Assembly: GCA_003167255.1 (NCBI GenBank)
Contig: PMTR01000074.1
Coordinates: 1 to 64,000, forward strand
Direction: 5' to 3'
DNA from: Bryobacterales bacterium
GTDB lineage: Bacteria; Acidobacteriota; Terriglobia; Bryobacterales; Bryobacteraceae
DNA length: 64,000 nt
Under the pieces are notes generated by a model. That model was not told the origin of the DNA. It was given only the letters and a program-made list of their open reading frames with translations, and did not search any database. Position numbers and translations under genes: made by a program. Shown here one piece after another: positions 1-7,928 of the stretch (position 1 is its first letter; each line of letters begins with the position of its first letter).

Positions 1-41
1 GGCCTGCCGTGCGTCTACGTTCTCAAGCGCGGGAGGCAGCC

Positions 42-908
42 GTGTATCTCGAATTCGTTTCCGCCGGCGGGCGCCGCCTGGCGTTCTGGGAGTGGCCCGG
101 CGCGGGGCCGCCGCTCCTGTTCGCGCACGCCACCGGTTTCCACGGCCGCATGTGGGATCACATCATCCGTGAATTCCCCGGCCGCCGCGCGCTGGCCATC
201 GAGTTCCGCGGCCACGGCCGCAGCTCGAAGCCCGCGCCGCCCATTCCGTGGCGCTCGTTCGCGGAAGACATCCTGGCGGTGGCCGGGCATTTCGATCTCC
301 GCGGCGCCGCGGGCGTGGGCCACTCCATGGGTGGGCACGCGCTGGCGGAGGCCGCCGCGCTGCGCCCGGACGCTTTCGCGGCCCTGGTGCTGGCGGACCC
401 GGTGATTTTTCCGGCGCACCTTTACGGCGCGCCCGGTCCCGACGTGTCGTTCATCCTGCGCCGCCGCAACCGCTGGGTTTCGTCCGCGGAAATGTTCGAG
501 CGCTTTCGCCCCCGTTTGCCTTTCGCGGCGTGGCCGGAAGAAGTCGTGCGGAACTATTGCGATTACGCGCTGCTGCCCGATGGCGACAGCTACGTGCTCG
601 CCTGCGCGCCGGAGGTGGAGGCGTCCATCTACCGCGAGTCGCAGGCCCCGGAGTCTAACATTGCGGCGGCCCTTGCCACCCTCCGCCAGCCCGTCACCAT
701 CGTGCGGGCCGGCAGAGCCTGGCAGCCCGGAGTCTTCGATCCCTCCGCCTCGCCTACCGCGCCGGATCTCGCCGCGCGGTTCCCCAACGCACGCGACGTC
801 TTCCTGGCGGAGAACAACCATTTCATTCCCATGGAAGCGCCTGACGTCATCGTGCGAGAGATTCGCGCCGTGCTCGGCCGCACGCTTGACACCGGCGCCA
901 CCCAATAA
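42..908 (+). CDS. alpha/beta hydrolase
   Basis: Alpha/beta-hydrolase fold enzyme, probably a cytoplasmic esterase or related hydrolase; the substrate cannot be read from sequence. The nucleophile elbow GHSMGG is clear, an oxyanion-type HATGF segment lies near the N-terminus, and the C-terminal NNHFIPME supplies the likely catalytic histidine. The ORF opens at a GTG at base 9, but I chose the GTG at 42 because GGGAGG sits 5 bases before it and the family fold starts right there (VYLEFVSAGG). The true upstream context is outside the window. The peroxiredoxin gene follows after a 55-base AT-rich gap. Confidence 0.85.
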   Translation: MYLEFVSAGGRRLAFWEWPGAGPPLLFAHATGFHGRMWDHIIREFPGRRALAIEFRGHGRSSKPAPPIPWRSFAEDILAVAGHFDLRGAAGVGHSMGGHALAEAAALRPDAFAALVLADPVIFPAHLYGAPGPDVSFILRRRNRWVSSAEMFERFRPRLPFAAWPEEVVRNYCDYALLPDGDSYVLACAPEVEASIYRESQAPESNIAAALATLRQPVTIVRAGRAWQPGVFDPSASPTAPDLAARFPNARDVFLAENNHFIPMEAPDVIVREIRAVLGRTLDTGATQ

Positions 909-963
909 CGTAAAATTCGAAAAGAAGCATAACAGTCTAATAACTAATTCCCCGGAGGGATTC

Positions 964-1620
964 ATGTCTCTACGCATCAACGATACCGCTCCCGATTTCA
1001 CGGCCGACACCACCCAAGGCCCCATCAGCTTCCACAATTGGATCGGCGACGGCTGGGCCGTCCTCTTTTCGCACCCCAAGGATTTCACTCCCGTTTGCAC
1101 TACCGAGCTAGGCTACATGGCGCGCCTGGAACCGGAATTTGCCAAACGCAACACCAAGATCATCGGCCTCAGCGTCGATCCCGTCGCCAGCCACGGCAGG
1201 TGGGCGGCCGACATTGAAGAGACCCAGGGCTCCAAGGTCACCTACCCCATGATCGGCGACCCCGAACTCAAAGTCGCCAAGCTCTACGACATGCTGCCGG
1301 CCGATGCCGGCGACACTTCCGAAGGCCGCACCCCGGCCACCAACGCCACCGTGCGCACGGTCTTCGTGATCGGCCCCGACAAGAAGATCAAGCTCATGCT
1401 GATCTATCCCATGACCACCGGCCGCAATTTCGACGAAGTGCTCCGCGTGCTCGATTCGATCCAGCTCACCACCAAATACAAAGTCGCGACGCCCGTGAAC
1501 TGGAAGCCCGGCGAGGATGTGATCGTGGCCGGATCGGTTTCCGACGACGACGCCCGCAAGCAATACGGCAGCTTCAAGGCCGTGAAGCCCTATCTGCGCG
1601 TTGTGCCGCAACCCAAGTAG
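964..1620 (+). CDS. 1-Cys peroxiredoxin (Prx6 family)
   Basis: Thiol peroxidase of the Prx6/AhpC-TSA superfamily that reduces hydrogen peroxide or alkyl hydroperoxides in the cytoplasm. The peroxidatic cysteine lies in DFTPVCTTE (Cys45). It is the only cysteine in the 218 residues, so this is a 1-Cys enzyme that needs an external reductant. The long C-terminal domain (NWKPGEDVIV onward) is typical of Prx6. The ATG at 964 is set by a GGAGGG a few bases upstream; the longer ORF beginning at 580 only reads through the hydrolase in another frame. The AT-rich leader (906-960) is where its own promoter would be. A double hairpin begins immediately after the stop codon. Confidence 0.95.
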   Translation: MSLRINDTAPDFTADTTQGPISFHNWIGDGWAVLFSHPKDFTPVCTTELGYMARLEPEFAKRNTKIIGLSVDPVASHGRWAADIEETQGSKVTYPMIGDPELKVAKLYDMLPADAGDTSEGRTPATNATVRTVFVIGPDKKIKLMLIYPMTTGRNFDEVLRVLDSIQLTTKYKVATPVNWKPGEDVIVAGSVSDDDARKQYGSFKAVKPYLRVVPQPK

Positions 1621-1663
1621 GACAGGCCTCCTGGCCTGTCAACGACCGGCCGGGAGGCCGGTC
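1621..1663. terminator. tandem hairpins between convergent genes
   Basis: Two perfect palindromes occupy almost the whole gap between convergent stop codons. 1621-1640 is GACAGGCC-tcct-GGCCTGTC and 1644-1663 is GACCGGCC-ggga-GGCCGGTC, each with an 8-bp stem and a 4-base loop, 3 bases apart. There is no T-tract, so this is either a bidirectional terminator or a REP-like element that also protects the mRNA 3' ends. Both strands can fold the same way. Confidence 0.6.
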
Positions 1664-1666
1664 CCA

Positions 1667-3865
1667 CTACTTCTGGTCGAACAGATCGGCTCGGTGTACC
1701 CGCTCGCCTTTGAAGACCACCAGCGAAATTCGCTCCGTGGCGGAGATGTCTTGCAGCGGATTGCCGTCCACCAGCAGAAGATCCGCGTCCATCCCCTCGC
1801 GAATGGCGCCGATGCGGTTTTGCGCACGCAACAGCTTCGCGGCGTTGCCGGTGGCGGCCTGGAGCGCCACCGCGGCCGGGATGCCGGCTTGCACCCAGAG
1901 TTGCAACTCGTGGTGCATTGAAGGGCCGTCGAAGACCAGCGGGTTTCCGGAATCGCTGCCGGTCACCAGCGGAACCCCGGCCTTCCACGCGCGCAGCAGG
2001 TTGGCGCGGGCGTGATCCAGTGCGCCCGCGAAAATCGCGGACTTGGCCGCATCCACGCCTTGCCCCGATGCCAGAAACTCGCGCGTGGACTTCAGAATCC
2101 CCGCGGGCACCACTTGCTCGACTAGCGAGTTGTTCACCGCGTCGGCCTTGCCGGCGTAGAATTGCGAATAGGCTTCACCCACCGCCAGCGTGGGGTCCAG
2201 ATAGATGCCTTCCCGGGCCATTTTTCGCAGCACCGCGTCGGGGATGGCGTCGCGCCAGGAGCCGTGCTCCACCGAGGCGGTGCCGAAATCCACGGCATCG
2301 GCGACATCCCGCGAATCGCCGGTGTGCGTGGCCACCGGCAGATTTTGCGCGCGGGCTTCCTCGGCCACGGCGCGCGCCAGCGCCACGTCCATGCGGTTAT
2401 ACAGCATCCCCTCGCCGAATCCGGCTTCCAGAATTATCTTGATGCCGTCCACGCCCGCGGCTTTCAGCTCGCGCACCTGCGCGCGGGCTTCCTCAACCGA
2501 TTTGGGAATGCGCACCAGTTGCGCCTGTATGTTGTCGCGCAGCGCGGCCGGGACGTGCGCCGTGAACTCCGTGCCGTGTCCGCCTTCGGCCGTGAACATG
2601 GGGCCGCAAATGAACAGCGCCGCCCCCAGTTTGCTGCCGCTCGCGATCTGGGCCCGCACTTTGCGGGAGGCGTCCAGCCCGTCGCCCGTACTGCGCGCGC
2701 CGGTGACGCCGCTGTAGAGCAGCGCGGCGGCGTTGCGCGGCATGGTCTTGTCCACGTTGTAGTCTTCGTTGTTGCTCGAAATGCCGCCGGGCGCGGAGAG
2801 ATGTACGTGCGCGTCGATCAGGCCGGGCAGCAGCGTCTTGCCGGAGCCTTCCACCACTTCGGCGCGAATCTTTTCGGGATCGGGCCCGGCGCCGTCGAAG
2901 ACCCCCGTGATCTTGCCGTCGTGCACCAGCACCGAGGCGTCCTCTTTCACCGTGCCGTCGCCAACGAACACTCGCGCGTGGCGGATCAGAAACGTGCCGG
3001 AGCGCGCCAGGTCGCGATACAGAGCTTGGTTTTCGCCGATATGTTCTCGGGTATACGCGCGGATGCAGCCCATCACCAGGAAGGGCGCCAGCACCGCCAG
3101 CACCCACAGGCGGTTACGCGGCGGGATCTTTTCTTCCTTCTCCCAGCGAAACAGCTTCACCGCCAGAAACAGCCCCACCACCGCCGTCAGCAGCAGCGCG
3201 CCCACCGCCGGCAGGCTGTTCAGGATGGTGTGGTTGCGGAAGAAGATTCCCTGAAAGCCCGTCACCAGGTAAGACGCCGGCATGAATTCGCCCACGGTCT
3301 GCGCCCACACCGGCAGAATCGACGCGGGAATCGTAGTGCCGCTCAGAAACAGCATGGGCATGTAGAGCAACTGGATCAGGATGTTGGCTTCCGCCATGGT
3401 GTTAGCCAGGGCCCCCAGAATCAGCCCCAGCGCGCGGAAGCTGCACACCCCGATGGAGGCCATCAGGAAAAGCGAAAACCAGTTCCGCGGCATCGGCATG
3501 GCGTAGAGAAAGTGCGCCAGCCCCACCAGCAGCACCAGCACCGGCAGGTACAGCAGCCACCCGCTCACCATGGAGGCCACCAGGATGGGCAGCGGCGTAA
3601 TCGGCGTCACTTTGTAGCGCCGCAGAATATTGGCCTCGCGGTCCTGCACGCTGCGCATCCCCGCGCCCCACAGGCCGTTGCCCAGGATTCCCATCGTCAG
3701 CACCGTGCCCACGAAATACGCGATGCCCTGCCCCGTGCCGGCATGGAACATCTCCGCGAACGCAAAGAAGAAGATCAGCGGGAACAGGTAATTGAAGAAC
3801 AGCACCGAGCGGTCCCGCATGGTGAGCTGCATGTTGCTCTTGAAGAGTGCGTAGTAGGATCTCAT
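1667..3865 (-). CDS. ABC-2 permease fused to amidohydrolase
   Basis: A 732-residue two-domain protein. Residues about 1-240 are an ABC-2 type exporter permease with six predicted membrane segments (near 22-40, 48-70, 92-122, 130-158, 162-187, 213-238). A basic loop (EKEEKIPPRNR) and a seventh hydrophobic segment (about 253-271) follow. Residues about 290-732 are a metal-dependent amidohydrolase of the imidazolonepropionase/prolidase-like group: HxH at 353/355, candidate carboxylated Lys476 (GIKI), His514 (ATHTG), His534 (VEHGS) and Asp638 (GSDSG). The single ORF has no internal stop. If the permease half is N-in/C-in, the extra span would place the hydrolase outside the cytoplasm. The start overlaps the ATPase gene by 4 bases (ATGA), so the two form one transporter operon. 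Substrate unknown. Confidence 0.88.
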   Translation of the reverse strand: MRSYYALFKSNMQLTMRDRSVLFFNYLFPLIFFFAFAEMFHAGTGQGIAYFVGTVLTMGILGNGLWGAGMRSVQDREANILRRYKVTPITPLPILVASMVSGWLLYLPVLVLLVGLAHFLYAMPMPRNWFSLFLMASIGVCSFRALGLILGALANTMAEANILIQLLYMPMLFLSGTTIPASILPVWAQTVGEFMPASYLVTGFQGIFFRNHTILNSLPAVGALLLTAVVGLFLAVKLFRWEKEEKIPPRNRLWVLAVLAPFLVMGCIRAYTREHIGENQALYRDLARSGTFLIRHARVFVGDGTVKEDASVLVHDGKITGVFDGAGPDPEKIRAEVVEGSGKTLLPGLIDAHVHLSAPGGISSNNEDYNVDKTMPRNAAALLYSGVTGARSTGDGLDASRKVRAQIASGSKLGAALFICGPMFTAEGGHGTEFTAHVPAALRDNIQAQLVRIPKSVEEARAQVRELKAAGVDGIKIILEAGFGEGMLYNRMDVALARAVAEEARAQNLPVATHTGDSRDVADAVDFGTASVEHGSWRDAIPDAVLRKMAREGIYLDPTLAVGEAYSQFYAGKADAVNNSLVEQVVPAGILKSTREFLASGQGVDAAKSAIFAGALDHARANLLRAWKAGVPLVTGSDSGNPLVFDGPSMHHELQLWVQAGIPAAVALQAATGNAAKLLRAQNRIGAIREGMDADLLLVDGNPLQDISATERISLVVFKGERVHRADLFDQK

Positions 3866-4785
3866 TCGCGCAGGCTCTTTCCGGTGAGCTCGATGAAAGC
3901 CTCTTCGAGCGACGGCCGGCGGATGTGGATGTCCGCCAGCTCGATGTTGCGTTCATCCAGCCACTTCACCATCCCGACAATCGTGCGCGCCGGCCGGCTC
4001 GAAACCACCGCGATCTTCACCCGCCGCTCGTCCAGCGTGGTCTTCACGGCTCCCTCCCACTCCGGCAGCGTGGTCTCCGCCAGCGGCTCCGCGCATTCGA
4101 TCTCGATGGTGGAGTGCGCCAGCGTCTTCTCCTGAATCTGCCGCGGCGTGCCCAGCGCGATGATACGGCCTTCGTCCATAATGGCCACGCGGTCGCACAA
4201 CTTCTCGGCCTCTTCGATGTAGTGGGTGGTCAGCAGAATGGTGCGCTGTTCGTTGCGGAGGTCCTGCACCAGCTCGTGGATTTCCAGGCGCGCCTGCGGA
4301 TCGAGCCCCGCCGAAGGCTCGTCCAGAAACAGCACCTGCGGGTCGTTGAGCAGCGCCAGGGCCAGCGCCAGCCGCTGCTTCTGCCCGCCCGAGAGCTGCG
4401 TGTAGAACGCTTCGCGCTTCTCCCAGAGCTGCAGGCGCTTCAAAAGCTGAGCCGCGTCCACCGTGCGGGTATAGAGCGCGCCGAACAGCTCCATGGCCTC
4501 CCGCACTTTCATTTTGTCCGGCAGCCGCGTGGATTGCAGGCACACCCCCACCCGGTCCTTCAACCGCAGTGTTTGCACTTCCGGATCGCAGTCCAGCACA
4601 GACACGCGGCCGGCCGAGCGCGTGCGCAGCCCTTCCAGGATTTCCACCGTGGTAGTCTTGCCCGCGCCGTTCGGACCGAGCAGGCCGAAAACTTCGCCCG
4701 CGCAGACCTGGAAATCGATGCCCTGGACGGCGGCTAGAGAGCCGTAGCTCTTCTGCAAGGATTCAACCTGGATGGGATTGTCCAC
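3862..4785 (-). CDS. ABC transporter ATP-binding protein
   Basis: Nucleotide-binding subunit (307 aa) of an ABC-2/drug-exporter type transporter. It has Walker A GPNGAGKTT, a Q-loop region, signature LSGGQKQR, Walker B VLFLDEPSAGLD and the H-loop LTTHY. The last ~90 residues form the accessory domain usual for the DrrA/CcmA-like branch, ending in the RRPSLEEAFIELTG motif. It is the first gene of the operon and is translationally coupled to the permease-amidohydrolase fusion, which is its obvious partner. Confidence 0.92.
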   Translation of the reverse strand: MDNPIQVESLQKSYGSLAAVQGIDFQVCAGEVFGLLGPNGAGKTTTVEILEGLRTRSAGRVSVLDCDPEVQTLRLKDRVGVCLQSTRLPDKMKVREAMELFGALYTRTVDAAQLLKRLQLWEKREAFYTQLSGGQKQRLALALALLNDPQVLFLDEPSAGLDPQARLEIHELVQDLRNEQRTILLTTHYIEEAEKLCDRVAIMDEGRIIALGTPRQIQEKTLAHSTIEIECAEPLAETTLPEWEGAVKTTLDERRVKIAVVSSRPARTIVGMVKWLDERNIELADIHIRRPSLEEAFIELTGKSLRE

Positions 4786-5191
4786 GAAGGTACAAGTTTC
4801 TCACAGGCGGGTACGGGATTTGGGAGAGGGGAGTTCCGTGTTTGACCAGCCCGGCTGGAACCTTGCGTCGGATGATCACCCAGGCGGATGGTAAGCACAA
4901 CGGCGCCAGGGAGCATCTATCGGTTGAACTGCCACATGTCAGCAAAGGGCGCTTCCCGTCAACTTGCCGCGACTCGGCCCATTCCGGTACCCAAGCCGAC
5001 TCGTGGGGACTAATCTCGTCCAGAGAGCTTTCTCCGAGTGGCCGACCATCCGCCCACTGGTCACATAGCTAAACACCACGCACTTAATCACGAGCGATCA
5101 ACGGAAACTTGCGGCCTGGACTCAACTCCTGTCTATCCCTGGGCAGTCCGTCCAAGCCGCATGCTCGTGCTACGATGAACCCAACAACCCC
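4786..5191. other. gene-poor stretch, no recognisable gene
   Basis: About 400 bases separate the ABC operon from the broken VOC gene. Short ORFs on both strands (around 4734-5072) have no family signature and composition unlike the neighbouring genes. The minus-strand side must contain the ABC operon promoter, but I see no convincing -35/-10 pair. The sequence may be decayed accessory DNA; I recognise no RNA gene in it. Confidence 0.3.
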
Positions 5192-5576
5192 ATGACGTTC
5201 CCCGCTCCTGTTCCGGAGATCCCCGCGGCCAACGTCGATAAAGCCGCAGCCTACTATCTATGTCAACAAGCTGGGCTTCACCTTCGATTGGGGGGACGAC
5301 CAAGGCGGCATTGCGGGCATCTCAAGGGGGAATTGCAGACTGTTTATCACCAATCGCTCCTTCCGAGAGTCCCACGGCAACATAGGCCCCATCCTTTTCT
5401 GGCTCAATCTGGACAGCAAGGCTGAGGTGGACGGACTATTCGCACAGTGGAAGGCGGCGCAAGCGAAGATCGTTTCCGAGCCCGAGGACAAACCGTGGAA
5501 GCTGCGCGAGTTCATGGCCGCCGACCTTGATGGCAACCTCATTCGTGTCTTCTATGATTTCCGGGGCGACATTTAA
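5192..5576 (+). pseudogene. frameshifted VOC/glyoxalase-family gene
   Basis: Small vicinal-oxygen-chelate (glyoxalase/bleomycin-resistance) family gene broken by a frameshift. Frame one reads MTFPAPVPEIPAANVDKAAAYY, the expected N-terminus. The continuation VNKLGFTFDWGDDQGGIAG...FYDFRGDI lies in another frame and ends at TAA 5574-5576. At the junction (about 5255-5268) the DNA reads tactatctatgtcaac; removing one copy of the direct 4-bp repeat CTAT restores AAAYYVNKLGFTFDW. The restored protein would be about 127 residues with the usual LFWLNLDS and DLDGNLIRV strands. A sequencing error cannot be excluded, though a 4-bp tandem duplication is a typical real mutation. Confidence 0.8.
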
Positions 5577-5581
5577 GAGAA

Positions 5582-5613
5582 CTACACGTCGCGCCAAGTC
5601 GCGCAGCGTGTAG
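5582..5613. terminator. hairpin downstream of VOC remnant
   Basis: CTACACG (5582-5588) pairs with CGTGTAG (5607-5613), and an inner CGCG-ccaagt-CGCG stem lies between them. The hairpin starts 6 bases after the stop of the VOC remnant, so a terminator role is plausible, but the T-run after it is weak. Confidence 0.35.
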
Positions 5614-5804
5614 TGATGTTTTGGCTCCGGTCGTATCACGCACCACTCGGAAAGAGGTCCCCTCCGGAGCCGGCCTGCTCGATCAGGAACGAAATACGCG
5701 CTTGCGACCATTCAGGTGTTCCCCGCCCGCATCGGCAGGAATCCGGGTGCGGTGTATCCGATAGGGATTCGGCGCTTCACTGTCGCCGCCGCCTGAGCAG
5801 CCAT

Positions 5805-6101
5805 TCACGCTTCCACGGCCTCCCAGCGGCGCGCAAGTTCCCGGAATGCTTGCTCATGGGAGGGCCATTCGTGTAGTGTAGCGGGATCGAAGTCCGCTCC
5901 GTTCGGCCACACTAGTGTCTCCACTTCAGGATCGATTCGCACTCGATTAAACAACTCGAGACCGCGCAGCCGGCCGTACAATTCGCCCGCCAAAACTGGT
6001 TGAAAATCGATGGTCTGTTCCGAGTTGTCATCGAAGCGAACACAGAGCGTGTACGGACCAACGATGTCGAATGACCGGACTCGATAAATCGGATGACTCA
6101 T
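5805..6101 (-). CDS. DUF2442 domain protein
   Basis: A 98-residue cytoplasmic protein matching the DUF2442 pattern: an N-terminal beta-rich part (YTLCVRFDDNSEQTIDF), then LAGELYGRLR and VEWPNGADFDP-like strands (here LVWPNGADFDPATLHE). The molecular role of the family is not established. It starts 7 bases after the DUF4160 gene. DUF4160 and DUF2442 commonly occur as adjacent small genes and have been treated as a possible toxin-antitoxin-like pair, a reading that fits the surrounding TA remnants but is inference here. Confidence 0.8.
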   Translation of the reverse strand: MSHPIYRVRSFDIVGPYTLCVRFDDNSEQTIDFQPVLAGELYGRLRGLELFNRVRIDPEVETLVWPNGADFDPATLHEWPSHEQAFRELARRWEAVEA

Positions 6102-6108
6102 AAACGGC

Positions 6109-6378
6109 CTACTTCAACGGCTCAATCGGTGCTGGGCTCCGGCCTTCCTGCAGGCGCTGCCAATCGGCTAATAACTCGGTTTCATGCAATTCCGCCCACG
6201 CTTCGACCAGCCGCCGCTGCCTCCTCAGCAAGGAACCGCCGATTAATTCCACCGGATCAAAACTGAAGATACCGACTTCGCCTTGGTAATATGCGTGGAA
6301 GTGGGCCGCGTGATGTGGCGATCCCGGTTCAGCAAACATACGGATAATGATCCCGAAAAACCGGCTAAGCTCCGGCAC
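6109..6378 (-). CDS. DUF4160 domain protein
   Basis: An 89-residue protein of the DUF4160 family: PELSRFFGIIIRMF, then the hallmark HHAAHFHAYYQGE, then a helix with LLRRQRRLVEAWAELHETELLADW. The start is GTG at 6376-6378 and no good ribosome site is visible. It precedes the DUF2442 gene by 7 bases on the same strand, so the two are almost certainly co-transcribed. Function unknown; candidate component of a small two-gene module. Confidence 0.78.
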   Translation of the reverse strand: MPELSRFFGIIIRMFAEPGSPHHAAHFHAYYQGEVGIFSFDPVELIGGSLLRRQRRLVEAWAELHETELLADWQRLQEGRSPAPIEPLK

Positions 6379-6382
6379 ATTT

Positions 6383-6644
6383 TTATTCTACATCTTGATG
6401 CCCGCTGCCGCTGTTCACTTCCCCTTTGGCGCCTTTGGCGTGGATGCGGATCGTGGCACTGTCGAAGCCGGATCGGGGACCATACACCCGCCAGGATCCG
6501 GGCAATCCACATGAGCGTGTGGACCGACTCGTGGACGTGCCCGCGACCGGTGCCTGACGAGAATGCACGTTCGACGATGGGATAGTGGGAGTGGTGAGGT
6601 TGCTCTGGGCGCAACACGATATTCGTGTCAACCAGAATGGCCAT
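6383..6644 (-). pseudogene. VapC (PIN) toxin remnant, C-terminus lost
   Basis: The ORF opens with MAILVDTNIVLR, the first strand and catalytic Asp of a PIN-domain RNase toxin, and continues to PIVERAF. After about 28 residues no reading frame resembles a PIN domain, and the open frame runs through low-complexity Arg-rich sequence into the DUF4160 gene. The later catalytic acidic residues are absent. The ATG directly follows the stop codon of the antitoxin gene (TAGATG), the normal VapBC arrangement, so this is a degraded toxin whose antitoxin survives. Confidence 0.7.
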
Positions 6645-6914
6645 CTACAGGCCGCGCTCGCCGTATATCGATTCCCGGCTGATGGCCTCATCGGACAGAA
6701 GCGGCGTCGTGGTTGGATGACTATGCGCCCAGGCGCGAAACTTGCCCATCCATTCTTCGGCGCTTGCCGGTCTGATGGAAGCTGAACGGGACTCCAACCG
6801 GCTCCGCAGAGTCTCCAAGCCCACCTCCACGACCTCGTCGGCACGCCCAATCAGGCCAGCCTGAATCGCTTCGTCAATCACCCGCGCCTGCTCGGGCTGA
6901 AACCGGATAGTCAT
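6645..6914 (-). CDS. VapB/ParD-like antitoxin
   Basis: An 89-residue antitoxin. The N-terminal part (MTIRFQPEQARVIDEAI) looks like a ribbon-helix-helix or short helical DNA-binding segment. The tail TTPLLSDEAISRESIYGERG is the conserved toxin-wrapping C-terminus of VapB/ParD-type antitoxins. I chose the ATG at 6912-6914 over the longer ORF from 7022 because the upstream part is Arg/Trp-rich and non-family, and AGAGG lies 5 bases before this ATG. It is followed with no gap by a broken PIN toxin, so it appears to be an orphan antitoxin. Confidence 0.75.
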   Translation of the reverse strand: MTIRFQPEQARVIDEAIQAGLIGRADEVVEVGLETLRSRLESRSASIRPASAEEWMGKFRAWAHSHPTTTPLLSDEAISRESIYGERGL

Positions 6915-6954
6915 AGCGCCTCTGCTCCCATTGTCGCGAGTTCCGATGGCCGCC

Positions 6955-7926
6955 TCAATAACGCCACAACCATCGCGCCTTCTCCACCACCTTCTCCACG
7001 TTCGGCAGGAACGCCTGTTCAAGCGGCGGGCTATAGGGCACCGGCGTGTCCGGCGCGGTCACGCGCACAATCGGGCCGTCCAGGTACTCGAAGACCGCTT
7101 CCGTCAGCGTGGCCGCCAGTTCGCCGGCCATCCCTCCCGTGCGCGTGTCTTCGTGCAGCAGCAGCGCCTTGGAGGTCTTCTTCACGCTGGCGCAAACCGT
7201 CTCGCGATCCAGCGGGACCAGGGTGCGCAGGTCCACCACTTCCACCGACGCGCCTTCTTCCGCCAGCTTTCCGGCCGCTTCCAGCGCCGTCCAGACCATC
7301 GCGCCATAAGTGATGATGCTGAGGTCGCGGCCTTCGCGCGCCACCTTCGCGACGCCGATCGGCACGGTGTAGTCTTCGGCTGGCAGATCTTCCTTGATGC
7401 GGCGGTAAAGGCCCTTGTGCTCGAAGAAAATCACCGGGTCGTTATCGCGTATGGCGGATTTGATCAAGCCCTTGGCGTCGTAGGCGGTGGCCGGCGCAAC
7501 CACTTTCAATCCGGGCGTCCGCACAAACCACATCTCGGGGTTCTGCGAATGGAACGGGCCTCCGTGAATGCCGCCGCCCGATGGCGCACGCACCACCATG
7601 GGCACCGCCGCGCCCCAGCGGTAACGGCACTTGGCGGCGAAATTCACGATCTGGTCGAAGCCGCAGGTGATGAAATCGGCGAACTGCATTTCGGCCACCG
7701 GCCGCAGCCCCATCAGCCCCGCGCCGATGGCCGCGCCCACGATGGCCGCTTCCGAGATGGGCGTATCCACCACCCGTTTTTCGCCGAAATGTTCAAAGAA
7801 GCCGGCCGTCACCTTGAACGCGCCGCCATACACGCCGATGTCTTCGCCCAGCAGGAAGACGTTAGGGTCGCGCTCCATCTCTTCCCACATTCCTTGGCGG
7901 ATGGCTTCGAGATAAGTGGTGGACAT
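6955..7926 (-). CDS. 2-oxoacid dehydrogenase E1 beta subunit
   Basis: Beta subunit (323 aa) of the thiamine-diphosphate E1 component of a pyruvate, acetoin or branched-chain 2-oxoacid dehydrogenase. Typical blocks are VFLLGEDIGVYGGAFKVT, DTPISEAAIVGAAIGAG, the E1-beta central domain FHSQNPEMWF and a transketolase C-terminal domain with LLLHEDTRTGG. The start MSTTYLEAIRQG at 7926 lies 2 bases after the alpha-subunit stop, so the pair is coupled. No E2 or E3 gene is adjacent. Which 2-oxoacid is used cannot be decided from E1 alone. Confidence 0.93.
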   Translation of the reverse strand: MSTTYLEAIRQGMWEEMERDPNVFLLGEDIGVYGGAFKVTAGFFEHFGEKRVVDTPISEAAIVGAAIGAGLMGLRPVAEMQFADFITCGFDQIVNFAAKCRYRWGAAVPMVVRAPSGGGIHGGPFHSQNPEMWFVRTPGLKVVAPATAYDAKGLIKSAIRDNDPVIFFEHKGLYRRIKEDLPAEDYTVPIGVAKVAREGRDLSIITYGAMVWTALEAAGKLAEEGASVEVVDLRTLVPLDRETVCASVKKTSKALLLHEDTRTGGMAGELAATLTEAVFEYLDGPIVRVTAPDTPVPYSPPLEQAFLPNVEKVVEKARWLWRY

Positions 7927-7928
7927 GG

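Noticed and set aside
15-1100. 361-residue minus-strand ORF opposite the hydrolase and peroxiredoxin
   Set aside because: Arg/Gly-rich antisense translation of two clear genes; no domain signature.
2162-4135. 657-residue plus-strand ORF
   Set aside because: His/Gln/Arg-rich shadow of the ABC permease-amidohydrolase and ATPase genes.
4734-5072. Small ORFs on both strands upstream of the ABC operon
   Set aside because: No ribosome sites of note, no family pattern, mutually overlapping frames.
5436-5876. Two small ORFs around the VOC remnant (5436-5711 minus, 5613-5876 plus)
   Set aside because: One is antisense to the VOC remnant; the other overlaps the DUF2442 gene end and has no signature.
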